Source: Streptomyces sp. NBC_01428 (GTDB taxonomy: Bacteria; Actinomycetota; Actinomycetes; Streptomycetales; Streptomycetaceae). From it: a stretch of 64,000 nucleotides of DNA. The notes beneath the pieces were generated by a model that was given only the letters and a program-made list of their open reading frames with translations, did no database searches and had not been told where the DNA came from. A program made the position numbers and the translations under genes. The stretch lies in the NCBI RefSeq assembly GCF_036231965.1, contig NZ_CP109499.1, positions 3,906,001 through 3,970,000 on the forward strand, read 5' to 3'. Below, piece by piece: positions 10,238 through 18,976 of the stretch. Numbering within the stretch: the first letter of the stretch is position 1; the number at the start of each line of letters is the position of its first letter.

Positions 10238-13200
10238 GTGCCCGCTGTCCCCAAGCCGTTGGCTCCCTCTCCGCGGGAGCGCTGGTTCCAGCCGCGGCGG
10301 TCCGGGTTCGAGTGGGAGCAGGAGGGGCTGGACCATCTCCGCGCGCTGATGCCGAAGACCGAGCCCTATCGCGCGTGGGCCACGTTCCAGTTCACCGCGG
10401 CGTCCGGCCGGATCAACGAGTGCGATGTGCTGATCGCCGTGCCCGGCGGGCTCTACCTGCTGGAACTGAAAGGCCACCCCGGCAGGGTGGTGAACCACGG
10501 CGACACCTGGCAGTTCCACAGCGACCGTGTACGCACTCTGCGCAACCCCCTCCACCTCACCGACCTCAAGGCCAAGGAGCTGAAGGGCCAGCTGGAGCGA
10601 GCGGCGCGAACCCTCGGACTGCCTCCCCGCGATGTTCCGTTCATCAAGCCTGCGGTGTTCCTCCACGATCCCGGGCTCGTGAGCGGACTGGACGAGTTCC
10701 AGCGGACCTCGGTCTACGGTCTCAACGACGGTGCGAGCGGTCTGCCGAAGATCTGGGACGACCTGCTGGGCCGCCCGCCGGAGCGGGAGAGCTGGCGGAT
10801 CACACCGGTGATCAGCGAACGCCTGGAACGGCTGATGCAGACGATCGGCATCAGTCACTCCACCGCCCATCTGCGGTTCGGGGACGACTGGAAGCTCGAA
10901 CCGCGTGCCCTCGACGCGGGCCCCGGCTGGGAGGACCGGCTGGCGGTGCGCGACGACGGGCTCGTGCAGGAGAGCGGTCGCGTCCGTATATACCTGGCCG
11001 GCGCCGCCGCCTCCGAGGAGCAGCGCGCGAAGGTGGACCGGGCTGCCCGTCGTGAGTATCAGGTGCTGCAGGGCATCAACCACCGCGGCATCGTGCAGGC
11101 GGCCCAGATCCGTGAGCACCAGGGCGGTCCGGCGATCCTGTTCCGTCACCGCGAGTCGGATCTCCGGCTGGACGCCTACCTCGACGCGTACGGCGGCCAC
11201 CTTGCCCCCGGCCAGCGTGTCGATCTGGTGCGGCAGCTCGCGGAGGCGGTGCGCTACGCACACAACCGGTCCCTCTACCACCGTGCGCTGTCCGCAGGAT
11301 CGGTCTACGTCTCCGCGCGCGAGGACGGCAGTGAGCCCGTTCTACGGATCGCCGACTGGCAGACGGCGGCCCGTGACTTCGAGACGACCTTGCACAGGTC
11401 GCTCGGTGACACCCCGCTGGACGGGGGGCTGATCGCGGACACGGCGCAGGTGTATCTGGCTCCGGAGACCGACCAGGAGTTCGCCGACCCGGTCGACCTG
11501 GACGTCTTCGGTCTCGGCTCGCTCACCTATCTCCTTCTCACCGGCCGGCCTCCGGCGGATCGTCGCAGCGCCCTTCTGGAGCGGTTGCAGAGCGACACCG
11601 GTCTGCATCCCTACGCGGTCTCCGACTCGGTCTCGGCAGCTCTCGACACCCTTGTCTTCCGGGCCACGGCCGCGGACGTACGGGACCGCCTGGCGTCGGT
11701 GGACGAGTTCCTGGACCTGCTGGCCTCGGCCGAGGCGGACGCGGCGGCCCCGCAGCAGACCGGGGGGCGCGCCGCCGATCCCCTCACCGTGCAGCCCGGC
11801 CAGCCGTTGGACGACACCTGGACGGTGCTCCGGGTGCTCGGCACCGGCGCCACGGCTCGTGCGCTGCTGGTCCGTCAGAGCGTCGCCGAGGACGGGGCGG
11901 AGCCCGTCCGCGTCTTCAAGGTCGCCCTGGACCAGGAGAAGGACGGCCGCCTGCTCGCGGAGGCAAAAGCACTGAAGGAGGTGGGCGGTGGGCGCATCGT
12001 CAAACTGCTCGCCGAACCACGTGAGCTCGCGAGCCATACGGTCCTGGAGATCGAGTACGCGGGTGGTTTCCGCGCGGAGGACGACCGCGAGCCGGTGAGC
12101 CTCGGTTCCCGGCTGCGCGATCTGGGCTCGTTGGGCTACGACCAACTGGAGAGATTCGGCAACGATCTGTTCGAGGCCCTGGACACCCTGGCGGCACGCG
12201 GGGTGAGGCACCGGGACATCAAGCCGGACAACCTGGGCGTGTTCAAGCGCAACGACGGTTCCTGGCAGCTGATGCTGTTCGACTTCTCGCTCGCCGACGC
12301 TCCTGACCAAGATGTACACGCGGGCACGCGTGGGTATCTGGACCCGTTTCTCGGCGGTGCCGGCCGTTCGCGCTACGACGACCACGCGGAGTGGTACGCC
12401 GCGGCCGTCACTCTGCACGAGATGGCCTCCGGGGAGAGGCCCGTCTGGGGTGATGGTCAGGGTGACCCGCGGATGGTCGCCGACGCGGCCCTTCACGTGT
12501 CGGCCGAGCTGTTCCCCCAGGCTCTCAGCGAGGGCTTGAAGGGGTTCTTCGAGCGAGCGCTGCACCGGGATGTCGAGCAGCGCCACGACACTCTGGGTCA
12601 GTTGCAGGAAGCGTGGCGGCTGGTCTTCCGCAAGGCCGACGCGGCTAGGCCCGCGACCACGCCCGCCACCGTCGGGACGAGCACGGACGATCTGGAGGAC
12701 ATCCGCGAGCAGGCCGCCGAGGCCGCCGGCCTGAAGACTCCTCTCGCGGCGGCCGGCCTGTCGCCGAGGGCGGTGTCGGTCGCCGAGGGGTTGAAGGCCC
12801 ACACCGTCGAGCAGTTGCTGGACATTCCGCCGCACCACATCTCCCGGGCCCGCGGCGCGGGCAACGCGATCCGCAAGGAGCTGAACCGCCGGCACCGCCA
12901 GTGGACGCAGGCACTGCGCCGCCGCGTGGCCGTGAAGAAGCCCGTGGCTCTGCAGCCGGACGCTCCGGAGGAGGTGCTGGAGTCGATCGACACGCTGGCC
13001 GCGCGCCTCACTCCGCCCGAGGGCAAGCGTCGTACCCGGCCCCGGTCCGACGTGGTCCGTGCGACGCTGCAGCTCCCCGGTGTGCTGGAGGCCGGTGAGG
13101 CACTGGAGCCCTGGCCGGCCCAGAGCGTGATCGCGAAGGCGCTGGGCATGAGCCAGCCGACCGTTTCCGGAAACCAGCGGGTCGCTGTCGAGGAGTGGAC

Positions 13201-14692
13201 CCGGCTGCCGTGGCTCGGGCGGGTCCGTGACGAGTTGGTGGCGATCCTGACCGACCGGGACCGGGTGTCCACGGTCGAGGAACTGGCCTCGGAGCTACGG
13301 GCCCGGCACGGTGCGGGCGCCGGCGACCCGACGGAGGCACAGGCCAAGGCCCTGGCCGTGGTGCGGGCCGCGGTCGAGGCGGAAATCCGTAAGCGGGACG
13401 ACGAGCGCTCCGATGTCGAGTCCGTCGAGACGGCCGAGGCCGCTGCCCGGTTTGCCGTACAGCGGCGTGGTGGCCGGGTCGTCATCGCGCTGGAGGACCA
13501 GCCGGGCACGGACGACCCGACACCCGCCGAACTCGCCGACTACGCGGCGGCGCTGGGCGAACAGGCCGCCGATCTGGCTGGTCGCGAACCGTTGCCCGGC
13601 CGTACCACCGTGCTCCGCGAATTGCGTACGGTTGCCGCGCCCGAGGGCATGACACCGCTCGCCGACACCCGGCTGGTGGAGCTAGCGGCGTCGATGGCGG
13701 GTGGCGTGGCCTTCTCGCCACGGTTGGAGCTGTTCCCGCTCGCGCTCAATCTGGCCCGCGCCCTGCGTATCTCGCAGGCGCCGGCCGGCGTGCGTCCCGA
13801 CACCGGCATCACCACCGCGGACCTGCTCGCCCGGGTACGGGCGCGGTTCCCCGGGCTGGCGATCCTGGACGAGGCGACCTATGTGGAGCTGACCGAGGCT
13901 CTTGCGGAGTCTGGCTTCCCCCTGGACTTCGACCAGGGCCGGCGGCGCTTCTTCCCCCGGGCCGATGAGGGCACGAGCAGCCGTCTGGGTCTGTCCTCCT
14001 CCATGCTGACCAGCACCAGCTCCCTCTACGCAGCTGCCCAGGGGCGTATCGCCGAGGGCAAGGACCCGCGTGAAGTGCTGTCCGCACGGCTCACGGAAGC
14101 CCATCGCCGGGGTGGTTTCCTGGCGCTCACGCTGAAGGGAGCCGAGCTGCCGGGTGTCGCGCAGGCGTTGGCGGAACGGTACGACACCTCCGCCGTGCCG
14201 CTGAACGCCCTGTTCCTGGAGGCTCTCAAAAGGCTGTCCGAGGAGCAGTCCGTGCGCTGGGAAGCCCTGTTGAAGGCGGACGCCAAGTTCGCGGCGACCG
14301 GCACGCTGGGCGCGGCGCTCGCCTCCTACACGCGGCTTGCTGCCGAACGGGTGCGGCAGCAGCTGGTCGACCTGGCCGAGGCCTCCAGTCCACGATCCGT
14401 GCTGCTGGCCCATGAAGCCGGACTGGTCGCCCGTTTCTGGGAGGCCGGTGGGCGTGAACTGCTGGCCGCCGTACAGCAGTCGGCACGACGCCCCGCCGAC
14501 ACACCGCACGGCCTGTGGATACTGCTGCCGGTGGAGGACCCGCGAGCCACGCCCACCCTGGACGGGCGCACAGTGGAAGTGGTGGACAGGGTCACCGAGT
14601 GGGAGGTGCTGGACGGCCTCTTCCTGAAGCAGTTGCGTTCCGGGTCCGAGAGCGGCCAGGACAGGCTGCCGACGGATCGCGGGGGCGCATAG
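10238..14692 (+). CDS. pglW: PglW: NERD-domain dual kinase of the Pgl/BREX type 2 system
   Basis: A 1484-residue protein, the kinase component of phage growth limitation. A NERD nuclease-related domain occupies about residues 30-160, with candidate catalytic D63 and the E-x-K pair of LYLLELKGH. A first kinase fold at about 230-500 is degenerate: its catalytic loop reads YHRALSAGSV and its DFG equivalent reads ADWQ. A second kinase at about 525-800 is intact (GTGATARALL, KVALDQ, HRDIKPDNLG, FDFSLA with DFS for DFG). The C-terminal third has a helix-hairpin-helix stretch resembling the RNA polymerase alpha C-terminal domain (about 828-885) and a helix-turn-helix (LGMSQPTVSGNQR, about 970). The GTG start has GGAGGT 5 bases upstream. 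Family evidence is from the Pgl literature; domain boundaries are by eye. Confidence 0.93.
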   Translation: MPAVPKPLAPSPRERWFQPRRSGFEWEQEGLDHLRALMPKTEPYRAWATFQFTAASGRINECDVLIAVPGGLYLLELKGHPGRVVNHGDTWQFHSDRVRTLRNPLHLTDLKAKELKGQLERAARTLGLPPRDVPFIKPAVFLHDPGLVSGLDEFQRTSVYGLNDGASGLPKIWDDLLGRPPERESWRITPVISERLERLMQTIGISHSTAHLRFGDDWKLEPRALDAGPGWEDRLAVRDDGLVQESGRVRIYLAGAAASEEQRAKVDRAARREYQVLQGINHRGIVQAAQIREHQGGPAILFRHRESDLRLDAYLDAYGGHLAPGQRVDLVRQLAEAVRYAHNRSLYHRALSAGSVYVSAREDGSEPVLRIADWQTAARDFETTLHRSLGDTPLDGGLIADTAQVYLAPETDQEFADPVDLDVFGLGSLTYLLLTGRPPADRRSALLERLQSDTGLHPYAVSDSVSAALDTLVFRATAADVRDRLASVDEFLDLLASAEADAAAPQQTGGRAADPLTVQPGQPLDDTWTVLRVLGTGATARALLVRQSVAEDGAEPVRVFKVALDQEKDGRLLAEAKALKEVGGGRIVKLLAEPRELASHTVLEIEYAGGFRAEDDREPVSLGSRLRDLGSLGYDQLERFGNDLFEALDTLAARGVRHRDIKPDNLGVFKRNDGSWQLMLFDFSLADAPDQDVHAGTRGYLDPFLGGAGRSRYDDHAEWYAAAVTLHEMASGERPVWGDGQGDPRMVADAALHVSAELFPQALSEGLKGFFERALHRDVEQRHDTLGQLQEAWRLVFRKADAARPATTPATVGTSTDDLEDIREQAAEAAGLKTPLAAAGLSPRAVSVAEGLKAHTVEQLLDIPPHHISRARGAGNAIRKELNRRHRQWTQALRRRVAVKKPVALQPDAPEEVLESIDTLAARLTPPEGKRRTRPRSDVVRATLQLPGVLEAGEALEPWPAQSVIAKALGMSQPTVSGNQRVAVEEWTRLPWLGRVRDELVAILTDRDRVSTVEELASELRARHGAGAGDPTEAQAKALAVVRAAVEAEIRKRDDERSDVESVETAEAAARFAVQRRGGRVVIALEDQPGTDDPTPAELADYAAALGEQAADLAGREPLPGRTTVLRELRTVAAPEGMTPLADTRLVELAASMAGGVAFSPRLELFPLALNLARALRISQAPAGVRPDTGITTADLLARVRARFPGLAILDEATYVELTEALAESGFPLDFDQGRRRFFPRADEGTSSRLGLSSSMLTSTSSLYAAAQGRIAEGKDPREVLSARLTEAHRRGGFLALTLKGAELPGVAQALAERYDTSAVPLNALFLEALKRLSEEQSVRWEALLKADAKFAATGTLGAALASYTRLAAERVRQQLVDLAEASSPRSVLLAHEAGLVARFWEAGGRELLAAVQQSARRPADTPHGLWILLPVEDPRATPTLDGRTVEVVDRVTEWEVLDGLFLKQLRSGSESGQDRLPTDRGGA

Positions 14693-14741
14693 CCCGAACC
14701 CGCAAGACTGGGCGCCCCCGTGATCCGCCCGTGTTCGGCGC

Positions 14742-15347
14742 TCAGCTGCCGCCGGCCGACTCCAGCTTGTCCGGCCAGCCGATGAGCTCGCCGCTGTCCC
14801 GCAGCCGGTACAGATCGGACATGAGTCGGCCGGGCGCCCCTCCGGCACGTGTGGACCAGCCGAAGAACTCGGCCACCTCGGCGACGGCCTGTTCGGCGCC
14901 GAGCCCGCGCGGACGGTCCTCGACGAGCCCGAGCAGTGCCCGCTCCCGCTCGCCCGGAGCAACGTGTTCGACGGGGCGGCGGGTGAGGCCGGGCAGCGGC
15001 CACCGAGCCTTCGTGGAGGGCCTGTAAGGAAGGTCGAAGAAGTCTCGCACCTCGACGAGCCGCCCGTCCTCCACCAGCGAGGCCGCCGCACTGTCCACAA
15101 GACGCTTTCGTCCAGCACTCAGTCTGGGCTCTTACAGGACCTCACCCGCGTGGAGATGGAGCACCTGCCGGTGGATCGGTCCCTCCGCTTCGACGAGCCG
15201 GTGCACGACATCCGCCAAGGTCGTCCGGGGAGCCTTGGCCGTCCAACTGAAGGCCATCGGGTCGAAGTCGGTGAAGTCGGCCGGCTGGTACGGGACTGCC
15301 CAGTCGCCGTGCTCCCGGGCGGTGTCGGACTTCTTGCGGGTCGGCAT
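14742..15347 (-). pseudogene. DUF3320-like fragment with an in-frame TAA stop
   Basis: Two open stretches in the same frame, codons from 15347 and from 15131, are separated by one TAA at 15134-15132. Before it, TTLADVVHRLVEAEGPIH resembles the DUF3320 module at the C-terminus of large superfamily 1 helicases. After it, the frame continues sensibly with PRLSAGRKRLVDSAAASLVEDGRL and a winged-helix-like remainder, about 200 codons in total. The start ATG lies 14 bases after the RNase III-like gene, so it is in that operon. Simplest reading: a stand-alone DUF3320-like gene broken by a nonsense mutation. A 71-residue product may still be made. A sequencing error is also possible. Confidence 0.6.
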
Positions 15348-15361
15348 GGGAGATCGCCTCT

Positions 15362-18250
15362 CTACTTCTCTTGGTCCGGCAGGGAGGATCCGGCATCAAC
15401 GACCACGGTCTGCCGTCGCACGCCGTTCTCTCCGAGGTAGGCGTCCATTCCGGCCGCCGCCAGCGGGGAGAGGGTGCTCGGGTCGGGACGGCTGTGCAGC
15501 CTCAGCAGCACGTGGTCGTCGTCGACCAGACAGTCGGTGTACGGCAGGGTGCGGGACAGGAGTTGGGCGAAGTCGTCGCAGGCGGCCCTGACGTCGACGC
15601 TGTGCAGACCGATCCAGACGTGGAGCGTGCCGTCCTGGACGGTCAGTTCGACGTCGACCGGGGTCCCGGCAGCGTCGGCGGCCTCGCCGCACCACTTCAG
15701 CGTCTCGTGCAGCGCGCCGAGGTGCGCGTGCAACGGCTCGAAGGCGTCCCGGCGCATGTCGTCGCGGACCGTGACACCGGTGTCGGGCGCCTGGTCGCGC
15801 CACCAGTCCTGGACGATGTCGCGGACGGTCTTCTCCCACGGCCCAGCGTGCAGGACGCGGCGTACGGTGGCGGCGGCGTGCCGCCGGACGGTGCTCGGCC
15901 CGTCGGTGCCCTGCTCGGCGGCCATCCGCCGCAACAGGGAGTGGGGGCCCTGGCGGGCGTCGTGGACAACCTGCCGGTACAGCTCGCGCAGCGGGTCGGG
16001 CAGGGTCGTGCCGTCCGGGCCGAGCAGGGTGCCGACGCGTTCCGCCCAAGCCTGGAACGCCTCGGTGTCCCCTGTGGCGAGGAGGTCGGCCCCGAGGTCG
16101 CCGCGAGCGAGGATCCGCGTGCGCTGGCGCTCAGTGGTAGCACCGAGGCCGTCGAACTGGGCGCGGAGAAGGGCGGCCAGCAGGTCGCGGCGGCGAACGG
16201 TGAGGCTGTCGAGGGCCTCCATGGAGGTCTGCGCGGCCAGGATGTCGAGCATCTCCTGGACGGTCGTCTTCTTCGCCTCCGGCTTCCCCGTGTGTCCCTC
16301 GGTGCGGGCCGTCCATCGGTGGACCCTGCCCCTGGCGTCCCGCAGGACAGCGGTGACGGTGAAGCTCTTGCGGTGATCCGGTCCCGAGGTCTGCTCCTCG
16401 AAGTCGCACGTCATGCCGTACACGGCCACCAGCGCGTCGAAAACGGTCACCGGGTCGTGCCGGTGGTCGAGCTCGGTGAGCCAGCCGTCCAGGTCGACAG
16501 GCCGGCGTTGCAGAAGTTCCGGGCCGCGTGTCCGCCAGGCCGCCGCGACCACGGCCTGGGCCGCGTCGGAGATCGACCTGCGTCCTTCTCCGTCCTCACC
16601 GTGCCCGGTGAGGAGCCCGGTGCCGACGGCGAGCACGGCACCGAGCCGGGCAGTGTCCTCGTCCGTAGTGGGGAGGAGGCGCGTGTCGTCCTCGTCGAGC
16701 CGGAGATCGCGGGCGAACGCGGTACGGGCCCTGGTGTGGGCCGCCAGGTGGTCGATGACGAACGAGCCGTGGTGGGCGAGGAGGTCGTTGGCCCGCTGGT
16801 GGGCCGCGCCGACCGCGGCCTGGTTCTCGTAGGCCCAGGACGCGTGGGTGAGAGCTTGGGCGAGCAGCCCGTCCGCCCGGTGCCCGAGTTCGAACATGGC
16901 TGCCAGGTCGGTGACGGCGTCGCGGTGCCCGAGGTCCGGGAGGCGGTACGGCCGGGCGGGCACGGCCGGTGTGCAGGCCGACGAGGCCGTTGGGACGGCG
17001 GCCTTCACCATCTGCGGGTACTTGTCCATCAGGGCCTGGGCCGCAGCCGCGCGGGCACCCTTCTTCGAACGCCCGACTCCGAGGGCGCTCCGCCCGGCAC
17101 TGGTACGGGCGATGGTCCGGAAGACCTTCTGGTGGTCGGGCCCCTCCTGGCCGTCGTCGTCGTAGGTCAGCCCTTCCTTCCCGAAGACCGACTGCGCCTT
17201 GGTCACCGGGTCGGGCCCGGTCTCGGCCGACGGCCGGTCGAGACCGGGCCACACGGCTGTGACGAGCCGACGTGCCGTGGCGTGCGCGCCGGTCAGGCTG
17301 AGCACTCCGAGGATCTGGAGGGCGACGCTCTCGCCCACGGACGGGGCCGGCTTCTGTGCCTCACCCGTTCCCATACGCGGCAGACAGCCGTCGGTGGCCC
17401 ACTTGCCCAGGGCCAGTTCTGCAGCACGCCGCCGTCGGGCGTGGTCGACCGCCTGCACACCGGACTTCTGTGGGTGGGCCCACCGCGCGTAGGCGTCGAG
17501 GAGGATCACGTCGAGAGTGGTGGCACCGAGCCGGTCGAGCAGACCGAGCACGTACGGGCTGACGGCATCGGCCTCGTAGCTCTCGTAGAGGTGGCTACGG
17601 TGTTCGGCGGCCAGCCCGAACCATGCGGTCGCCTCCGGAGTGGTCGCCCACTCTCCGGCGGTCTGCCGTACGGCGGCGACCACCTCGACGCCGGATTCGG
17701 CGACCAGTTCCACGGGTGGGGCAACCAGGGGCGGATACGTGATGTCACGGGAGGCGAGTTGCCGGTGGGGCCGGGGGGGCTGGCGTACGGGCTCGAAGGA
17801 CGGCCGACGGTCGTCCCTGGTCTCGCGGACAGGGGCGGGCTCACGACGGGTCGACGGTTCCGGCCGAAGACGGTCCCGGGCGTGGCTGAAGGTCGCCTGC
17901 CGCGGGGACGCATTTCCTTCGTACGCCTTCTTCGGCGCGGCGGCGCCCTGGTCGAGGGCGCTGCGTAGGTCGCCGACGAGCCAGCCGGGCAGCCCTCGCG
18001 GGGGTTGGCCGCCGTTGAAGAACGCACCAGCCAGGTCGACGCAGTACTGCCAGTGGTCCCACTCGTAGCGGTTCGCGTACTCCTGGGCGAGCCTGCGCAG
18101 CGCCGCACGCATGCGCTCGTACGGAACCTGTCGACTGCCGAGCGTGTACGACGTGCGCTTGCGGGCCGCCTCGATCGCGAGAGCGATGCGGTGCACAGGC
18201 GTGGGCGGTGCGGTCTCCCGCAGCGACACGATGCCGACCCAGCGGTTCAT
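15362..18250 (-). CDS. Large protein with RNase III-like domain between two dsRNA-binding-like domains
   Basis: A 962-residue protein that I cannot match to a named family. Residues about 348-411 (VTKAQSVFGKEGLTYDDD... SKKGARAAAAQALMDKY) look like a dsRNA-binding domain, ending in the KKxAxxxAA helix. Residues about 440-590 resemble RNase III: LLAQALTHASWAYEN matches the ALTHxSxxxEN signature. The catalytic NERLEFLGD segment is replaced by RANDLLAHHGS, and the second site reads SISDAAQAVVAAAW (Gln for Glu). A second dsRBD-like domain lies at about 600-674, with an all-helical C-terminus. It is probably a dsRNA-binding, non-cleaving protein. The ATG start has GGGGGAGGG just upstream; the frame extends 40 codons further without support. 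It lies antisense between pglW and pglX. Confidence 0.7.
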   Translation of the reverse strand: MNRWVGIVSLRETAPPTPVHRIALAIEAARKRTSYTLGSRQVPYERMRAALRRLAQEYANRYEWDHWQYCVDLAGAFFNGGQPPRGLPGWLVGDLRSALDQGAAAPKKAYEGNASPRQATFSHARDRLRPEPSTRREPAPVRETRDDRRPSFEPVRQPPRPHRQLASRDITYPPLVAPPVELVAESGVEVVAAVRQTAGEWATTPEATAWFGLAAEHRSHLYESYEADAVSPYVLGLLDRLGATTLDVILLDAYARWAHPQKSGVQAVDHARRRRAAELALGKWATDGCLPRMGTGEAQKPAPSVGESVALQILGVLSLTGAHATARRLVTAVWPGLDRPSAETGPDPVTKAQSVFGKEGLTYDDDGQEGPDHQKVFRTIARTSAGRSALGVGRSKKGARAAAAQALMDKYPQMVKAAVPTASSACTPAVPARPYRLPDLGHRDAVTDLAAMFELGHRADGLLAQALTHASWAYENQAAVGAAHQRANDLLAHHGSFVIDHLAAHTRARTAFARDLRLDEDDTRLLPTTDEDTARLGAVLAVGTGLLTGHGEDGEGRRSISDAAQAVVAAAWRTRGPELLQRRPVDLDGWLTELDHRHDPVTVFDALVAVYGMTCDFEEQTSGPDHRKSFTVTAVLRDARGRVHRWTARTEGHTGKPEAKKTTVQEMLDILAAQTSMEALDSLTVRRRDLLAALLRAQFDGLGATTERQRTRILARGDLGADLLATGDTEAFQAWAERVGTLLGPDGTTLPDPLRELYRQVVHDARQGPHSLLRRMAAEQGTDGPSTVRRHAAATVRRVLHAGPWEKTVRDIVQDWWRDQAPDTGVTVRDDMRRDAFEPLHAHLGALHETLKWCGEAADAAGTPVDVELTVQDGTLHVWIGLHSVDVRAACDDFAQLLSRTLPYTDCLVDDDHVLLRLHSRPDPSTLSPLAAAGMDAYLGENGVRRQTVVVDAGSSLPDQEK

Positions 18251-18543
18251 GGCCCTCCCCCGGCGGGGTGGCACGGCCCGGCACATGGCGAGGGGCGCGG
18301 TACGGGCACGCTCCCCCGGTGACGTACGGGCGTCCCCTCCCCGACCTACTGTTCCCCTCCTCCCCCGCACTCCCCGTCTCCGGTGATCACGGGGAACTCC
18401 CTGATCAGGTTAGGTCGACGCCTGCGCCTTGGACAGAGGTTCGCGGGATCTCGTCGGAGGCGGATCGTGGCGTATGCCCGAAGGTACGAGGTCGGCAGGA
18501 CAGGCCGACGGACCGTGAGGTCCTGTGCGGGAGCAGTAAAGCC

Positions 18544-18611
18544 TGCGCCTGCTCCTTCAAAGGCGATCTTCGGGAGCGGGCCTAAGCCGAGCCGGAGTTC
18601 CGGAACGCGCT
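18544..18611 (+). pseudogene. Decayed fragment of a pglX 5' end
   Basis: About 68 bases align with the start of pglX at 22718-22790. The longest shared run is GCCGAGCCGGAGTTCCGG, followed after one change by ACGCGCTG, with CTTCGGGAGCGG upstream of it. A 2-base insertion and a GAG-to-TAA change break the frame. Nothing else of pglX is recognisable nearby. It lies in the 500-base gap between the RNase III-like gene and the XRE module. Confidence 0.75.
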
Positions 18612-18698
18612 GGACGGCCCCCGCGGCCCAGGCGGTCCCAGCGTTGAGTGTGTCGCCGATGCGATCAGTGTCCCCATAGCGCGGACGCCGAACACTAA

Positions 18699-18716
18699 GT
18701 GACGCTACGTTGTCAC
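18699..18716. promoter_or_regulatory. Palindrome upstream of the XRE/glycine-zipper module
   Basis: GTGAC, 8 bases, GTCAC, centred 45 bases upstream of the first gene of the module. The second gene encodes an XRE helix-turn-helix, so this is a plausible autoregulatory operator. Spacing and position are suggestive only. Confidence 0.4.
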
Positions 18717-18751
18717 CACATACACCGTCAGCGATGAAAGGCCCCACTGTC

Positions 18752-18976
18752 GTGTCTCGCTTCAACCTGGCCCAACTGGCCCAACTGGCCCTCATTGTCG
18801 CCGTCATCGAGGCCGCCGACGGATTTCGCCGCGACCCGGCCGTCGCCAAGGCGGCCAAGCAGTTCATGGAAGACGGCGCGCAGGCTTTCCGCTCCGGTGG
18901 TGCGCTGGCACGTGAGGTTCAGTCCTACTGGCGTCGCCACAACCCGCTAGCCGACGGGACCGGAACCGATGAATGA
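18752..18976 (+). CDS. Small protein coupled to the XRE/glycine-zipper gene
   Basis: A 74-residue protein of unknown function starting MSRFNLAQLAQLALIVAVIEAADGF. The N-terminal half is a probable short membrane or amphipathic helix and the rest is polar helix. The GTG start is chosen because AAAGG lies 9 bases upstream; an ATG at 18734 is in frame with no ribosome site. Its stop overlaps the start of the next gene by 8 bases (ATGAATGA), so the two are translationally coupled. It may be a partner, or an immunity protein, of the membrane-inserting product downstream. Confidence 0.6.
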   Translation: MSRFNLAQLAQLALIVAVIEAADGFRRDPAVAKAAKQFMEDGAQAFRSGGALAREVQSYWRRHNPLADGTGTDE

